Assembly: GCA_035539215.1 (NCBI GenBank)
Contig: DATLIX010000098.1
Location: forward strand, 1 to 64,000
Direction: 5' to 3'
Length of the DNA stretch: 64,000 nt
Source: Dongia_B sp035539215
GTDB lineage: Bacteria > Pseudomonadota > Alphaproteobacteria > Dongiales > Dongiaceae
The position numbers and the translations under genes were made by a program. Each line of letters starts with the position of its first letter. Position 1 is the stretch's first letter. The notes under the pieces are model-generated. The model searched no databases. It saw only the letters and a program-made list of their open reading frames with translations, and was not told where the DNA came from. Below, one piece after another: positions 41,326 through 49,372 of the stretch.

Positions 41326-42855
41326 ATGACAAAGGGAGATAACGGCAGCACGCGTCAGGATGATCAACAGGCGGTTCCGGCCGGTCGCAAAGTCAATGCT
41401 GGGGGCGCATCACCATCCGATACCGCTATTCCGGTCATTCTGGCCGGCGGCGGCGGCAACAGGCTCTGGCCGTTGTCACGTGAGGCGCATCCGAAGCAGT
41501 TCCTGCCCCTGTTGGGACCGCGCAGTTTGTTGCAGGAAACGCTGCTGCGCTATGCCGATCGCCGGCTCTTCGATCCCGCCATCATCGTCGGTAATGAAGC
41601 GACACATCTTACGCTGGCCGAACAGGTGCAAGCCATCGGGCAGGGCGATGTCAGCCTTATCCTGGAACCGGCGGCACGGGGTACGGCGCCGGCCATCGCC
41701 TTGGCGGCGCTGCTTGCCGTGGAGCGCGATCCCAACGCCATTATCCTGGTGGCGCCGTCCGATCACGCGATCAGCGATCTCCCCGCTTTTCATCGCGCCC
41801 TGCGCAAGGCCATAGCGGCCGCCCGTCATGACTATCTGGTCGCCTTTGCCGTGACGCCACAGCGGCCCGAAACCGGCTACGGCTATATCCGGTGCGGCGC
41901 CCCTTTGACAGAGATCGATGACGTGCACCGCATCCACACTTTCGTGGAAAAGCCGGATTCGGAACGCGCGCGCGAAATGATCCTTGAGGGCGGGTATTTC
42001 TGGAACAGCGGCATGTTCATTGCCCGTGCCCGCGTTTATCTCGACGAATTGCGCCGTTTGGCGCCGGACATCCTGACGGCGGCGCAGAACGCGCTGGCCG
42101 GCCGCCAGGGTGACCAAACCTTCCTCTGGCTCGACCGCGATGCCTTCGTCGCCAGTCCGACGCAGTCGATCGATCACGCCGTCATGGAACATACGTCGCG
42201 CGCTTGCGCCGTGATCCTGGATGCCGGCTGGTCCGATGTCGGTTCCTGGTCGGAATTATGGCGCATGGCCTCACGCGACGCCGCGGGCAATACCACCAGC
42301 GGCGATGTCTTCCTGCATGACAGCCGCGACTGCCTAGCGATCGGCGCGACCGGCCTTACGGCTTTGGTGGGGGTCAGCAATTTGGCGGTCATCAATACGG
42401 ATGACGCCGTGCTGGTGGCGTCATTGGATCAGGTGCAGTCGGTGCGGGAAATTGCCGCCGCCCTGCGCCTTAAGAACCGCACCGAGCTGGTGCGGCACAG
42501 CCGCCTTGAGGAGGCCTGGGGGTCGCGCTGGCTGGTCCATGCGGAAGAAGGTTTCCAGGTGACCTGCCTGACGATCCGCCCCGGCGCCGAATTGCCGCGC
42601 CAGGGAGATCACCGCTGGAGCGCGCATTGGCTGGTGGTCAGCGGCACCGCCCGCGTCACCCGCGGCGAGGAGGTGTTGACCATCCATCCGCATCAATCGA
42701 TCTTCATTCCGCCGCAAACGCCCAACCGCCTCGCGAATCCCAACGGTGTGCCGCTGGTCATCGTGGAGGTCCAGTCGGAGGCCGAGGCGAGCAATGACGC
42801 TGATGAGGCCTGGCGCCAGGAAATGGGGCGGGTGGCGCTGCTGCGGAAGATCTAG
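41326..42855 (+). CDS. manC: mannose-1-phosphate guanylyltransferase with degenerate isomerase domain
   Basis: This protein has 509 residues from ATG 41326. The N-terminal GT-A pyrophosphorylase half is complete: VILAGGGGNRLWPLSRE (37-53), HPKQFLPLLG, LVAPSDHAI, HTFVEKPDSERA and GGYFWNSGMF. It makes GDP-mannose from mannose-1-P and GTP. The C-terminal cupin, in type II enzymes a zinc phosphomannose isomerase, reads GDHRWSAHWLVVSGTARV and PPQTPNRLANP. Against the classical HHHRAEHW and VHRLAN motifs, the Glu (here Ala433) and the last His (here Asn467) metal ligands are missing. The isomerase half is probably inactive and a separate ManA would be needed. Confidence 0.9.
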   Translation: MTKGDNGSTRQDDQQAVPAGRKVNAGGASPSDTAIPVILAGGGGNRLWPLSREAHPKQFLPLLGPRSLLQETLLRYADRRLFDPAIIVGNEATHLTLAEQVQAIGQGDVSLILEPAARGTAPAIALAALLAVERDPNAIILVAPSDHAISDLPAFHRALRKAIAAARHDYLVAFAVTPQRPETGYGYIRCGAPLTEIDDVHRIHTFVEKPDSERAREMILEGGYFWNSGMFIARARVYLDELRRLAPDILTAAQNALAGRQGDQTFLWLDRDAFVASPTQSIDHAVMEHTSRACAVILDAGWSDVGSWSELWRMASRDAAGNTTSGDVFLHDSRDCLAIGATGLTALVGVSNLAVINTDDAVLVASLDQVQSVREIAAALRLKNRTELVRHSRLEEAWGSRWLVHAEEGFQVTCLTIRPGAELPRQGDHRWSAHWLVVSGTARVTRGEEVLTIHPHQSIFIPPQTPNRLANPNGVPLVIVEVQSEAEASNDADEAWRQEMGRVALLRKI

Positions 42856-42877
42856 CCGTCAGAAGATAAGATATGGA

Positions 42878-43987
42878 TCAGCCGCCGGCGGGTTCGCGAC
42901 TTGACGTGCGAAGCAAACCGGCGAAGAAGCCGATTGCCCAGGCGTGGTGCATGACGGCGGCGGCGATACCCATGGCGGCGAGACAGGCATCGCCGCGGCG
43001 GACGGCCTCGATTGCACCCCAGCAGAGGCAGAGCAGCACATAGCCGAGCGGGACCAGGGCAAAGAGCGGGTGTAGCGACAAGGCCAGCAGCGCGCCGCCG
43101 ATGGTGCCGGCGGTCACCACCACCGGTGCCAATTGGCGAAGCTTCAGGCGGTAGCGATGGCTGCGATAGGTGAGGGCGCGGCCGCGGCCGTAATGGAAGT
43201 ATTGCCGTGCCAATCCCCGGACGGTTTCCCGCGGGAAATAGCTCATTGGCACAGAAGTCTCAAGCCAGATGCGCCCGCCCGCCCGCTGCAGCCGCATGTC
43301 GAGATCGACATCTTCATTGGCACGCAAGCTTTCGTCATAGCCGCCGGCCATCCGATAGAAGGCCCGGTCGAAGGCGGCGTGATGGCCGTGATCGACAAAA
43401 CGCGAAGGACCCGGCCGGCGATGGGCCGAGCCGCCATTGCCGAGCAGACTGTTCTGGGCGGCGGCGACCGCCTTCTGGAAGCAGGAAACGCCGACGGTCC
43501 GCATCGTGACGACCACGGATTGCGCCTGATTCAGACGCAATGCCTCGATGCAGCGCGCGACGAAGTCCTGCGGATAGGTGGCATGGCTGTCGGCGCGCAG
43601 CAGGATGGTAGCCCGGGGATCGGCGAAATCCGCCGCCAGATTGACCGCCGCCGATTGCAGGCGGCGGGGATTGTGCACCAGTCGAATGCGCGGATTGGCA
43701 CGGGCAAGGCGCATGACCGCATCGATCGTGCCATCCGTGCTGCCGCCATCGACGACCAGGATCTCGTAATCGAACCGGAGATCGTCGCTGGCCGTCGCCC
43801 GCGGCGTCACGCTGTCGATCGCCGCGGTGATGAAGCCGACCTCGTTGAAGCAGGGCATTACGATGCTGACGAAGGAATCAGCCAGGGTATCCGGCCAATG
43901 CGGTCTGGCGGCACTTGCATCTGTCGGGGGCATATCCGTTGCCGGGATATCGGCTGCGCGACGCGCGATTCGTTGTCCGCTGTCCAT
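42878..43987 (-). CDS. family-2 glycosyltransferase, ExoA-like
   Basis: This 369-residue GT2 has the nucleotide-binding SFVSIVMPCFNEVGFITAAI, ILVVDGGSTDGTIDAVMRLA, the DxD-type LLRADSHATYPQDF, GNGGSAHRRPGPSRFVDHGH and the acceptor-site ANEDVDLDMRLQRAGGRIWL, then QYFHYGRGRAL and two or three C-terminal helices (VVVTAGTIGGALLALSLHPL). This is the layout of succinoglycan ExoA-type transferases that extend a polyprenyl-linked repeat unit at the cytoplasmic face. It lies 33 bp downstream of the priming transferase gene in the same direction. Confidence 0.88.
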   Translation of the reverse strand: MDSGQRIARRAADIPATDMPPTDASAARPHWPDTLADSFVSIVMPCFNEVGFITAAIDSVTPRATASDDLRFDYEILVVDGGSTDGTIDAVMRLARANPRIRLVHNPRRLQSAAVNLAADFADPRATILLRADSHATYPQDFVARCIEALRLNQAQSVVVTMRTVGVSCFQKAVAAAQNSLLGNGGSAHRRPGPSRFVDHGHHAAFDRAFYRMAGGYDESLRANEDVDLDMRLQRAGGRIWLETSVPMSYFPRETVRGLARQYFHYGRGRALTYRSHRYRLKLRQLAPVVVTAGTIGGALLALSLHPLFALVPLGYVLLCLCWGAIEAVRRGDACLAAMGIAAAVMHHAWAIGFFAGLLRTSSREPAGG

Positions 43988-44020
43988 TATTCGATGGTCA
44001 TCCGATTGCGCATTGCCCGG

Positions 44021-45523
44021 TCAATAGGCATTGCTGCCGCCGACGACCGCCAGGACCGTGCGGAAAAGAATCTCGATATCCAGCAGGATCGACCAGTTCT
44101 CCATGTAATAGAGATCGCATTCGACGCGGCGGATGATCTTGTCCTCGGTATCGGTTTCGCCGCGCCAGCCCATGACCTGGGCCCAGCCGGTGATGCCGGG
44201 CTTCACCTTGTGACGTACGGCATATTCCTTGACCACTTCCTCATAGAGCTTGCCGGCGGCTTTCGCCTGCGTGGCATGAGGACGAGGTCCCACCAGCGAC
44301 ATCTGGCCGAGCACGACGTTGATGAGCTGGGGAATTTCGTCAAGGCTGGTACGCCGCAGGATACGGCCGACGCGGGTGATGCGGGGGTCGTCGCGCGTGG
44401 CGAGCTTGCTGGCATTGGCATCGAGCTGCGTCACATACATCGAGCGGAATTTGTAGACGTTGATCAGATTGTTGTTATAGCCGTAGCGCTTCTGCTTGAA
44501 GAAGATCGGGCCCGGGCTGTCGATCCGGATTGCGATGGCGCAAGCCAGCATGATGGGCGAGACCATGATTAGCAGCAGCGTGCCGAGGATGAGATCCTCG
44601 ATCGATTTGCTGAGCGCGCTCCAGCCGCTGATCGGCCGCGAAAAGATATTGAAGACCGGCACGCTGTCGAGCTTGTCGAAACCCTGATTGAGGAACCGGT
44701 GACCAATGGCATCCGGCGCCAGCCGGACATTGGCGGGGATGACCTTCAGGCGATCCAGTATCTGCAGCAACCGTGCTTCGGCGCCCCAGGGCAGGGCAAC
44801 GACGATTTCGTCGATGCGCTCGGTCCGCGACAGGTTGAGGAGATCGTCGACGGTGCCCAGAATGTCATTGGGGCGAATCTTGTCGGAAGTCCGGCTCAGC
44901 CGATCATCGAAGATGCCGACAATGCGGGTCCAGGGTTCCTTCCGCTGCATGATGGATTGCACCAGCATGGCGCCGTGATCGCCGGCGCCGACAATGGCGA
45001 CGTTGCGGCTGATCGTGCCGCTGCGTGCGGCCGTCAACAGCAGGCTGCTGACCATGATGCGGGTGAAGCACATGATCATGACGGCGATCGAGACGATATT
45101 GATCGGCCCGTTCAGCGGCCAGGAGAAGGCGCCGTCGAGATGCATGGCGATCAGCAGGAATGCTTCGGTGCCGCCGATGGTCAAGCTGTAGAGCAGCAGC
45201 TTGGTAATCTGCCGGATCGGATTGTCGATGGCGGATTTGTCATAGCTGCCGGTTGCGACCAGCAGGAAGAGAATGCCAACCCCGAAGCCGATATCGGTCA
45301 GCTGCCAGAGCAAGGCATGTTCCTGGTTGACCTGCCAAGCTACCCAGCTCGACACGGCGATGCCGCTTAGCATGGCGACAGTGTCAATAACGGCAATCAC
45401 GCCGATGATGACATCGGCGGAGAAGGGAAGGTTAGGGCGGGGCGACCTACCGTGGGGCGTCTCGGTGACCTTGGAAAGTCCCAGCCTCTCGCCTCGATCG
45501 AATTGCCGCAGTCGTTCGCTCAC
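44021..45523 (-). CDS. undecaprenyl-phosphate glucose phosphotransferase (priming enzyme)
   Basis: This 500-residue WcaJ-type polyprenyl glycosylphosphotransferase has four N-terminal helices, a Rossmann-like CoA-binding domain (NVAIVGAGDHGAMLVQSIMQ) and the catalytic domain after a fifth helix: FFKQKRYGYNNNLINVYKFR, RDDPRITRVGRILRRTSLDE, PQLINVVLGQMSLVGPRPHA and KPGITGWAQVMGWRGETDTE. It transfers glucose-1-P or galactose-1-P to undecaprenyl phosphate and starts the repeat unit. The ATG at 45523 is followed by a basic start. It is transcribed away from the export operon with the ExoA-like gene behind it. Confidence 0.93.
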   Translation of the reverse strand: MSERLRQFDRGERLGLSKVTETPHGRSPRPNLPFSADVIIGVIAVIDTVAMLSGIAVSSWVAWQVNQEHALLWQLTDIGFGVGILFLLVATGSYDKSAIDNPIRQITKLLLYSLTIGGTEAFLLIAMHLDGAFSWPLNGPINIVSIAVMIMCFTRIMVSSLLLTAARSGTISRNVAIVGAGDHGAMLVQSIMQRKEPWTRIVGIFDDRLSRTSDKIRPNDILGTVDDLLNLSRTERIDEIVVALPWGAEARLLQILDRLKVIPANVRLAPDAIGHRFLNQGFDKLDSVPVFNIFSRPISGWSALSKSIEDLILGTLLLIMVSPIMLACAIAIRIDSPGPIFFKQKRYGYNNNLINVYKFRSMYVTQLDANASKLATRDDPRITRVGRILRRTSLDEIPQLINVVLGQMSLVGPRPHATQAKAAGKLYEEVVKEYAVRHKVKPGITGWAQVMGWRGETDTEDKIIRRVECDLYYMENWSILLDIEILFRTVLAVVGGSNAY

Positions 45524-46246
45524 GATGCCGATCTCCGGCTGTTAAATCTTGGCTGATTGCATTAGCCAGCGGTCCACGAACGGAACACTCCGACGCAAGT
45601 TCCCATCAAATTAACGAAGTTTGCTGCAACTGCGTTGTCCGGTGACTTTTTGATGCCAAAAAATTAATGACCCGGCGCGGCCACGGCATCTGGGGGCAGG
45701 CCAGTCGCGCATTTGAGATACAGGCCACCTGCGCGGTTTTCGGCGCGGAGCCGGGGAAACGTGCCTCATAGCGGGACCAAGGACGATCTCAAATACCATC
45801 ACCCAGTTGCGCGGATAAAATATTGCTGATCGCGATAATATTCTCCGGATACCCGGCTGGAACCAAAACTCGCGGGCGCCTGTGTTTCAATATTTTTCGC
45901 TTACCCACATTTTTATGTGGTGATTCCGATATTTTTTAACTGCCCTCCATTCGCGCGACTTCGGATGAGGCATTCTCCGCCCCGAAGCGCAGTGCTCATC
46001 TCTCATGAGGCCGGCATTTCACCAGCGGGCGGAGCCGGGGATATGACCCATCAAAAGATTTTGAAGTGCAACGGAACTATCGCATCAGTGGCTTGTTTGC
46101 GCTGCCGACCATCACCAGCAGTTTGATCTGCCGGGCGCTGTTCTTCGGATTCGTCTGGTTTGATGATTCGATGACGAGGCGATAGGGGCGCAGCTTCCGG
46201 CGAGCTTCTTATTTGAAGTGATCCTGCTTCTGTTGTTGGTCTTCGG
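45524..46246. other. long gene-free region between the EPS operons
   Basis: These 723 bp are more AT-rich than the surroundings and hold no convincing coding region. A 16-bp hairpin CCACATTTTTATGTGG lies at 45905-45920. The AT-rich stretch near 45815-45850 is a likely promoter zone for the divergent priming-enzyme operon. Confidence 0.4.
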
Positions 46247-46357
46247 TCAGGACACAAGACCGGCCGCGCAAGTGACCGATTTTGCAAGGGGCCGTCTAAT
46301 GCTGCCGAGCTTTGTCTCGGCAATTTCCAGTAATTGACTGTTTCGTGATTTGGCCAT
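46247..46357 (-). CDS. possible 36-residue small protein
   Basis: An ATG at 46357 on the minus strand has GGAG seven bases upstream and opens a frame that starts MAKSRNSQLLEIAETKLGSI and runs 36 residues to TGA at 46247-46249. The first half is amphipathic helical. I do not recognise it. The good ribosome-binding site is the main argument for translation. Chance is not excluded. Confidence 0.3.
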   Translation of the reverse strand: MAKSRNSQLLEIAETKLGSIRRPLAKSVTCAAGLVS

Positions 46358-46465
46358 GGCATCGCTCCGGAAAGACATCCGGGATTTGACTAAAAAGCCA
46401 TCCGTGGTCGCGATCGAACTGACTCAACCGGCGCTGCGCATATTCGCGCTACTTAGGAGGGGGTT

Positions 46466-47038
46466 ATGATACGAAGATTGAGTTTTGCGGCTGTCATGGC
46501 AGCGGGCGTGCTGTTTGGTCTCGGCCAAGCATCACAAGCCGCGACTGTGACGCAGGATTTGGGAACCTTGACCGCGGTTTCGACCAGTGCGGCTTTCGGT
46601 ACCGAAGTCTCGGGGCAGCCGAATTTCACATTGGACAATGCCGGCAACGGCACGCTGCATATCGATTTTTCGTTGGGTACCGCGGCGAAAAATCTGGCGG
46701 CTTCGCTCACCGCATCGTCGTTCGGCGCGGTGGCCCTGAAGACATTTACCTTCGGTCTCTATGATTCGGCGAACACCCTGCTGACGCAAGTCGATCAGAC
46801 GACCGCCAGCTATCCGAACGGCGCGACGACTTTCTCGTTTCTTGATTTCGCCAACGTGCTGAAGAAGGGCGCCTATTACCTGTTGCTCGACGTCACCTCG
46901 GGGGCGCCGGGTCAAAAGATCAGCGGCAACCTGCAGATCTCGGCCGTGCCGGTGCCTGCGGCGCTGCCGATGTTCGGCGTTGCCCTGGTGGGTCTGGCGG
47001 CGTTCCGGTTCCGCCGGCGCAATCGGGCCGAAGCCTGA
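46466..47038 (+). CDS. secreted protein with VPxPA-type exosortase sorting signal
   Basis: This 190-residue protein has a signal peptide (MIRRLSFAAVMAAGVLFGLG, cleavage near SQA-AT), a Ser/Thr/Ala-rich beta-type body and a C-terminal tripartite sorting signal: VPVPA at 161-165, a hydrophobic helix (ALPMFGVALVGLAAFRF) and a basic RRRNR end. This is the VPLPA/PEP-CTERM architecture cleaved by exosortases, and an exosortase gene lies 8.5 kb downstream. A strong AGGAGGGGG site precedes ATG 46466. It is probably the local substrate, exported and anchored or released with the exopolysaccharide. Function of the body is unknown. Confidence 0.85.
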   Translation: MIRRLSFAAVMAAGVLFGLGQASQAATVTQDLGTLTAVSTSAAFGTEVSGQPNFTLDNAGNGTLHIDFSLGTAAKNLAASLTASSFGAVALKTFTFGLYDSANTLLTQVDQTTASYPNGATTFSFLDFANVLKKGAYYLLLDVTSGAPGQKISGNLQISAVPVPAALPMFGVALVGLAAFRFRRRNRAEA

Positions 47039-47074
47039 ATTCTGTGCTTAGATCCGGCATTTATGCCGTTGCGT

Positions 47075-47104
47075 CTCGACGGAGGCCGCCCAGCCTCCGT
47101 CGAG
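47075..47104. terminator. perfect 12-bp stem hairpin after the sorting-signal gene
   Basis: CTCGACGGAGGC (47075-47086) and GCCTCCGTCGAG (47093-47104) form a perfect 12-bp stem with a six-base loop, 36 bp after the stop of the sorted protein. No T run follows. A smaller hairpin (CGGCAT/ATGCCG) lies just before it. Confidence 0.65.
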
Positions 47105-47538
47105 CGTAAACTTAACAAAAAGCAAAGTTCAGCGTTCCATGCCGGCGGCGGGCCACCGCACGATTATTGAACTCATGCCGCGGCAGCGCGCTCTTTATTT
47201 TATTTATTCATCTACTTGTTGGATGGCGAGGGCAGGCCCCGGTCCTATACTTCCTGAAGGCGCACATATTAGTTGAGAGAAAGTGGCCGCAAACAAAAAG
47301 TTTTGGTGCGCCACAGGAACCATTGAGCCGGCATCTCGTTAGATTGCCGGTCGACGATGCTTTATCGGGAGATGAAGCGGTCCGGACAATCGCCCCGCCC
47401 ACGCGCCGTTACGCAACCGCTGGGGGCGGCTGGTTTTTTGGCACGTCGATGCGCCGGCAGGATCGCCAGAGGGTCACCCGCGACAGCCCTTTGCCAGATA
47501 GATGTCGGACGGGGACGTTATCGAAACAAGGGGTAACA
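47105..47538. other. 434-bp leader of the exopolysaccharide operon
   Basis: No gene is supported here. An open frame in phase with the export gene runs from 47167, but its sequence is not protein-like and has no signal peptide. AT-rich stretches at 47195-47225 are plausible promoter sequence. The length suggests a long 5' leader or a regulator-binding region. Confidence 0.45.
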
Positions 47539-48120
47539 ATGATAAATCTCTTTCGACCGCTGGTTGTCGTTATCATGCTGACAGGTCTGATACCCTCTGT
47601 CGCGGAAGCCGTGGACGCGGATTACAAGTTAAACCCGGGTGACGTTCTCCAGATCACGGTCTGGAAGGAAGAAGGGCTGGACCGCGAGACGCTGGTTCTG
47701 CCGGACGGGACCGTGGCCTTTCCGCTGGTCGGTACGCTGCAGGCGCGCGGTAAGACCGTGCGGCAGCTGCAGGATGAGATCAAGGCCGGCTTGGAAAAGT
47801 CGATCCCCGATGCGCCGGTGACGGTTGTCGTCAAGAATGCGCTGGGCAACACCGTTGACGTGATCGGCCAGGTGCTGAAGCCCGGCGAATTCGTCGCCGC
47901 GCATCCGCTGACGGTCATGCAGGCGCTCAGCCTGGCTGGCGGGCTGACGCCCTATGCCTCCGAGAGCCGCATCAGCATCGTCCGGCACAATATGGACGGC
48001 AAGGACCAGCATATCCAATTCCCCTATTACGAGGATATTCTGGACGGCAAGAATCTCGACAAGGATATCGTGCTTCAACCGGGCGATGTCGTGCTCGTCC
48101 CGGCCTCGAGCCTGTTCTAA
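47539..48120 (+). CDS. exopolysaccharide export protein (Wza/OPX family)
   Basis: This 193-residue protein has a signal peptide (MINLFRPLVVVIMLTGLIPS, cleavage near AEA-VD), then the polysaccharide-export domain ADYKLNPGDVLQITVWKEEG with LPDGTVAFPLVGTLQARGKT, and a SLBB-type segment VDVIGQVLKPGEFVAAHPLT, ending DIVLQPGDVVLVPASSLF. There is no lipobox cysteine and no C-terminal outer-membrane helix, so a separate outer-membrane part is needed, probably the beta-barrel encoded next. Start ATG 47539 has AAGGGG upstream. It opens the long operon. Confidence 0.9.
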   Translation: MINLFRPLVVVIMLTGLIPSVAEAVDADYKLNPGDVLQITVWKEEGLDRETLVLPDGTVAFPLVGTLQARGKTVRQLQDEIKAGLEKSIPDAPVTVVVKNALGNTVDVIGQVLKPGEFVAAHPLTVMQALSLAGGLTPYASESRISIVRHNMDGKDQHIQFPYYEDILDGKNLDKDIVLQPGDVVLVPASSLF

Positions 48121-48131
48121 GAACGTCATAG

Positions 48132-49331
48132 ATGCACGACCAAATGGCAGGCTATGGATGCAAGCGGCGCCTAATCGCCTTGGCACAAGCTGGTGTTGTC
48201 GTGGTGACGGGCGCTGCAACCGTCAGCGCGGCCCAGGCTGACGGTTTCAGCTTGACTACAAAACTGGGCGGCTTTTTTGAGATGGATACCAATCCATTGT
48301 TGGACAAAAAAGGCGCACAGACCCTCTTTGGCTGGAATTCCACGCCGGAATTGATCCTGACCGGCCGCACCCCGACTTGGACCTTGGATTCGGAGAACAC
48401 GGTCAGTGACGGCCGCTTCAATCTGACCAGCTTCAACTCAACGGACTATCACAACTTTACGTCGCTCAACTATCAGGGCGAGAGGTTCTACGTGAATCTG
48501 CGCGGCGGCTTTGCGTATGACACGACGCGGACCAGTGAAATCGAGAGTTCCGGCAACAATGTTGCCGGCGTACGTCACTACGGCATCAGCTTCCTGCCGG
48601 AATTCGGGTACAACATCACGGAAGCCCAGCAGATCGTCGTCAATGCAAACTACATTGCATCCTTCTACGACAGCACCAAGCAATTCACGAACTTCCAGTC
48701 CTACGGGATCTCGCCGAAATACCTCTATGCCTTCACCTTGCGCGATACCGGCTTCATCGCGCTGCAGGCGTCTCATTTCGACACGCTGAGCGGCGAGGAC
48801 AGCACCGGTGATTCGGTCGGCCCGTTCGTGGGCTGGATCCACCACTTCAGCGACCGCTTCACCACCACCGCCGATGTCGGTTATCATATCATTCACAACA
48901 AGAGCGATTCCGACGGCAGCAGTTGGGATAACGACTATTTCTACGATTTCGCGCTGACCTATGGCGAAGTAGGTGATCCCGATGTGGCGACCATCTCCGT
49001 CCGGCGCCAGCTGGTGCCGCAAAGCTCCGCGCAGCAGGTTACCCAGACCGCCGTTTCGATCAAGGAAACGCACAACTTTACGCCGCGCCTGGCCGCCGTT
49101 TTCGGCGGCACTTATCACACGCAGGAATATAGCCTGAGCAAAGATGGACATCTAAAAGACTATTTCGAAGGCTCCGCGGCACTGCAATACAACGTGACCC
49201 GGGAACTAGTTATGGGCTCAAGCTATCGTTATCGGCAGGAAACCCAGTTCGGGGAGGGCGGCGCGGCGAAGGGCCACACCGTCATGCTGACAATAACCTA
49301 CAGCCCCGATGCCCCCCTGGTCAGCTGGTAG
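48132..49331 (+). CDS. outer-membrane beta-barrel protein of the EPS/exosortase locus
   Basis: This 399-residue protein has a signal peptide ending near AQA-DG at 37-38, then alternating strands rich in Tyr, Phe, Thr and Asn such as GERFYVNLRGGFAYDT, KYLYAFTLRDTGFIALQASH and ELVMGSSYRYRQETQF, finishing in a Trp (PLVSW). Such proteins sit in this place in exosortase-linked polysaccharide loci and may act as the outer-membrane exit. ATG 48132 lies 11 bp after the export gene, with a second in-frame ATG at 48144. Confidence 0.8.
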   Translation: MHDQMAGYGCKRRLIALAQAGVVVVTGAATVSAAQADGFSLTTKLGGFFEMDTNPLLDKKGAQTLFGWNSTPELILTGRTPTWTLDSENTVSDGRFNLTSFNSTDYHNFTSLNYQGERFYVNLRGGFAYDTTRTSEIESSGNNVAGVRHYGISFLPEFGYNITEAQQIVVNANYIASFYDSTKQFTNFQSYGISPKYLYAFTLRDTGFIALQASHFDTLSGEDSTGDSVGPFVGWIHHFSDRFTTTADVGYHIIHNKSDSDGSSWDNDYFYDFALTYGEVGDPDVATISVRRQLVPQSSAQQVTQTAVSIKETHNFTPRLAAVFGGTYHTQEYSLSKDGHLKDYFEGSAALQYNVTRELVMGSSYRYRQETQFGEGGAAKGHTVMLTITYSPDAPLVSW

Positions 49332-49372
49332 CGGCCGGTGGGCGGGAGCGGTCGGACAGTACGGAAGGCAAA

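Noticed and set aside
43133..44572. 479-residue open frame on the plus strand across the ExoA-like and priming-transferase genes
   Set aside because: It is antisense to two clear genes that carry catalytic motifs. Its composition is typical of a GC-rich shadow frame.
47439..47452. Sigma-54-like element TGGCACG-N4-TGC before the export gene
   Set aside because: The GG-to-GC spacing is one base short of the required ten, and it lies inside a region with no other support.
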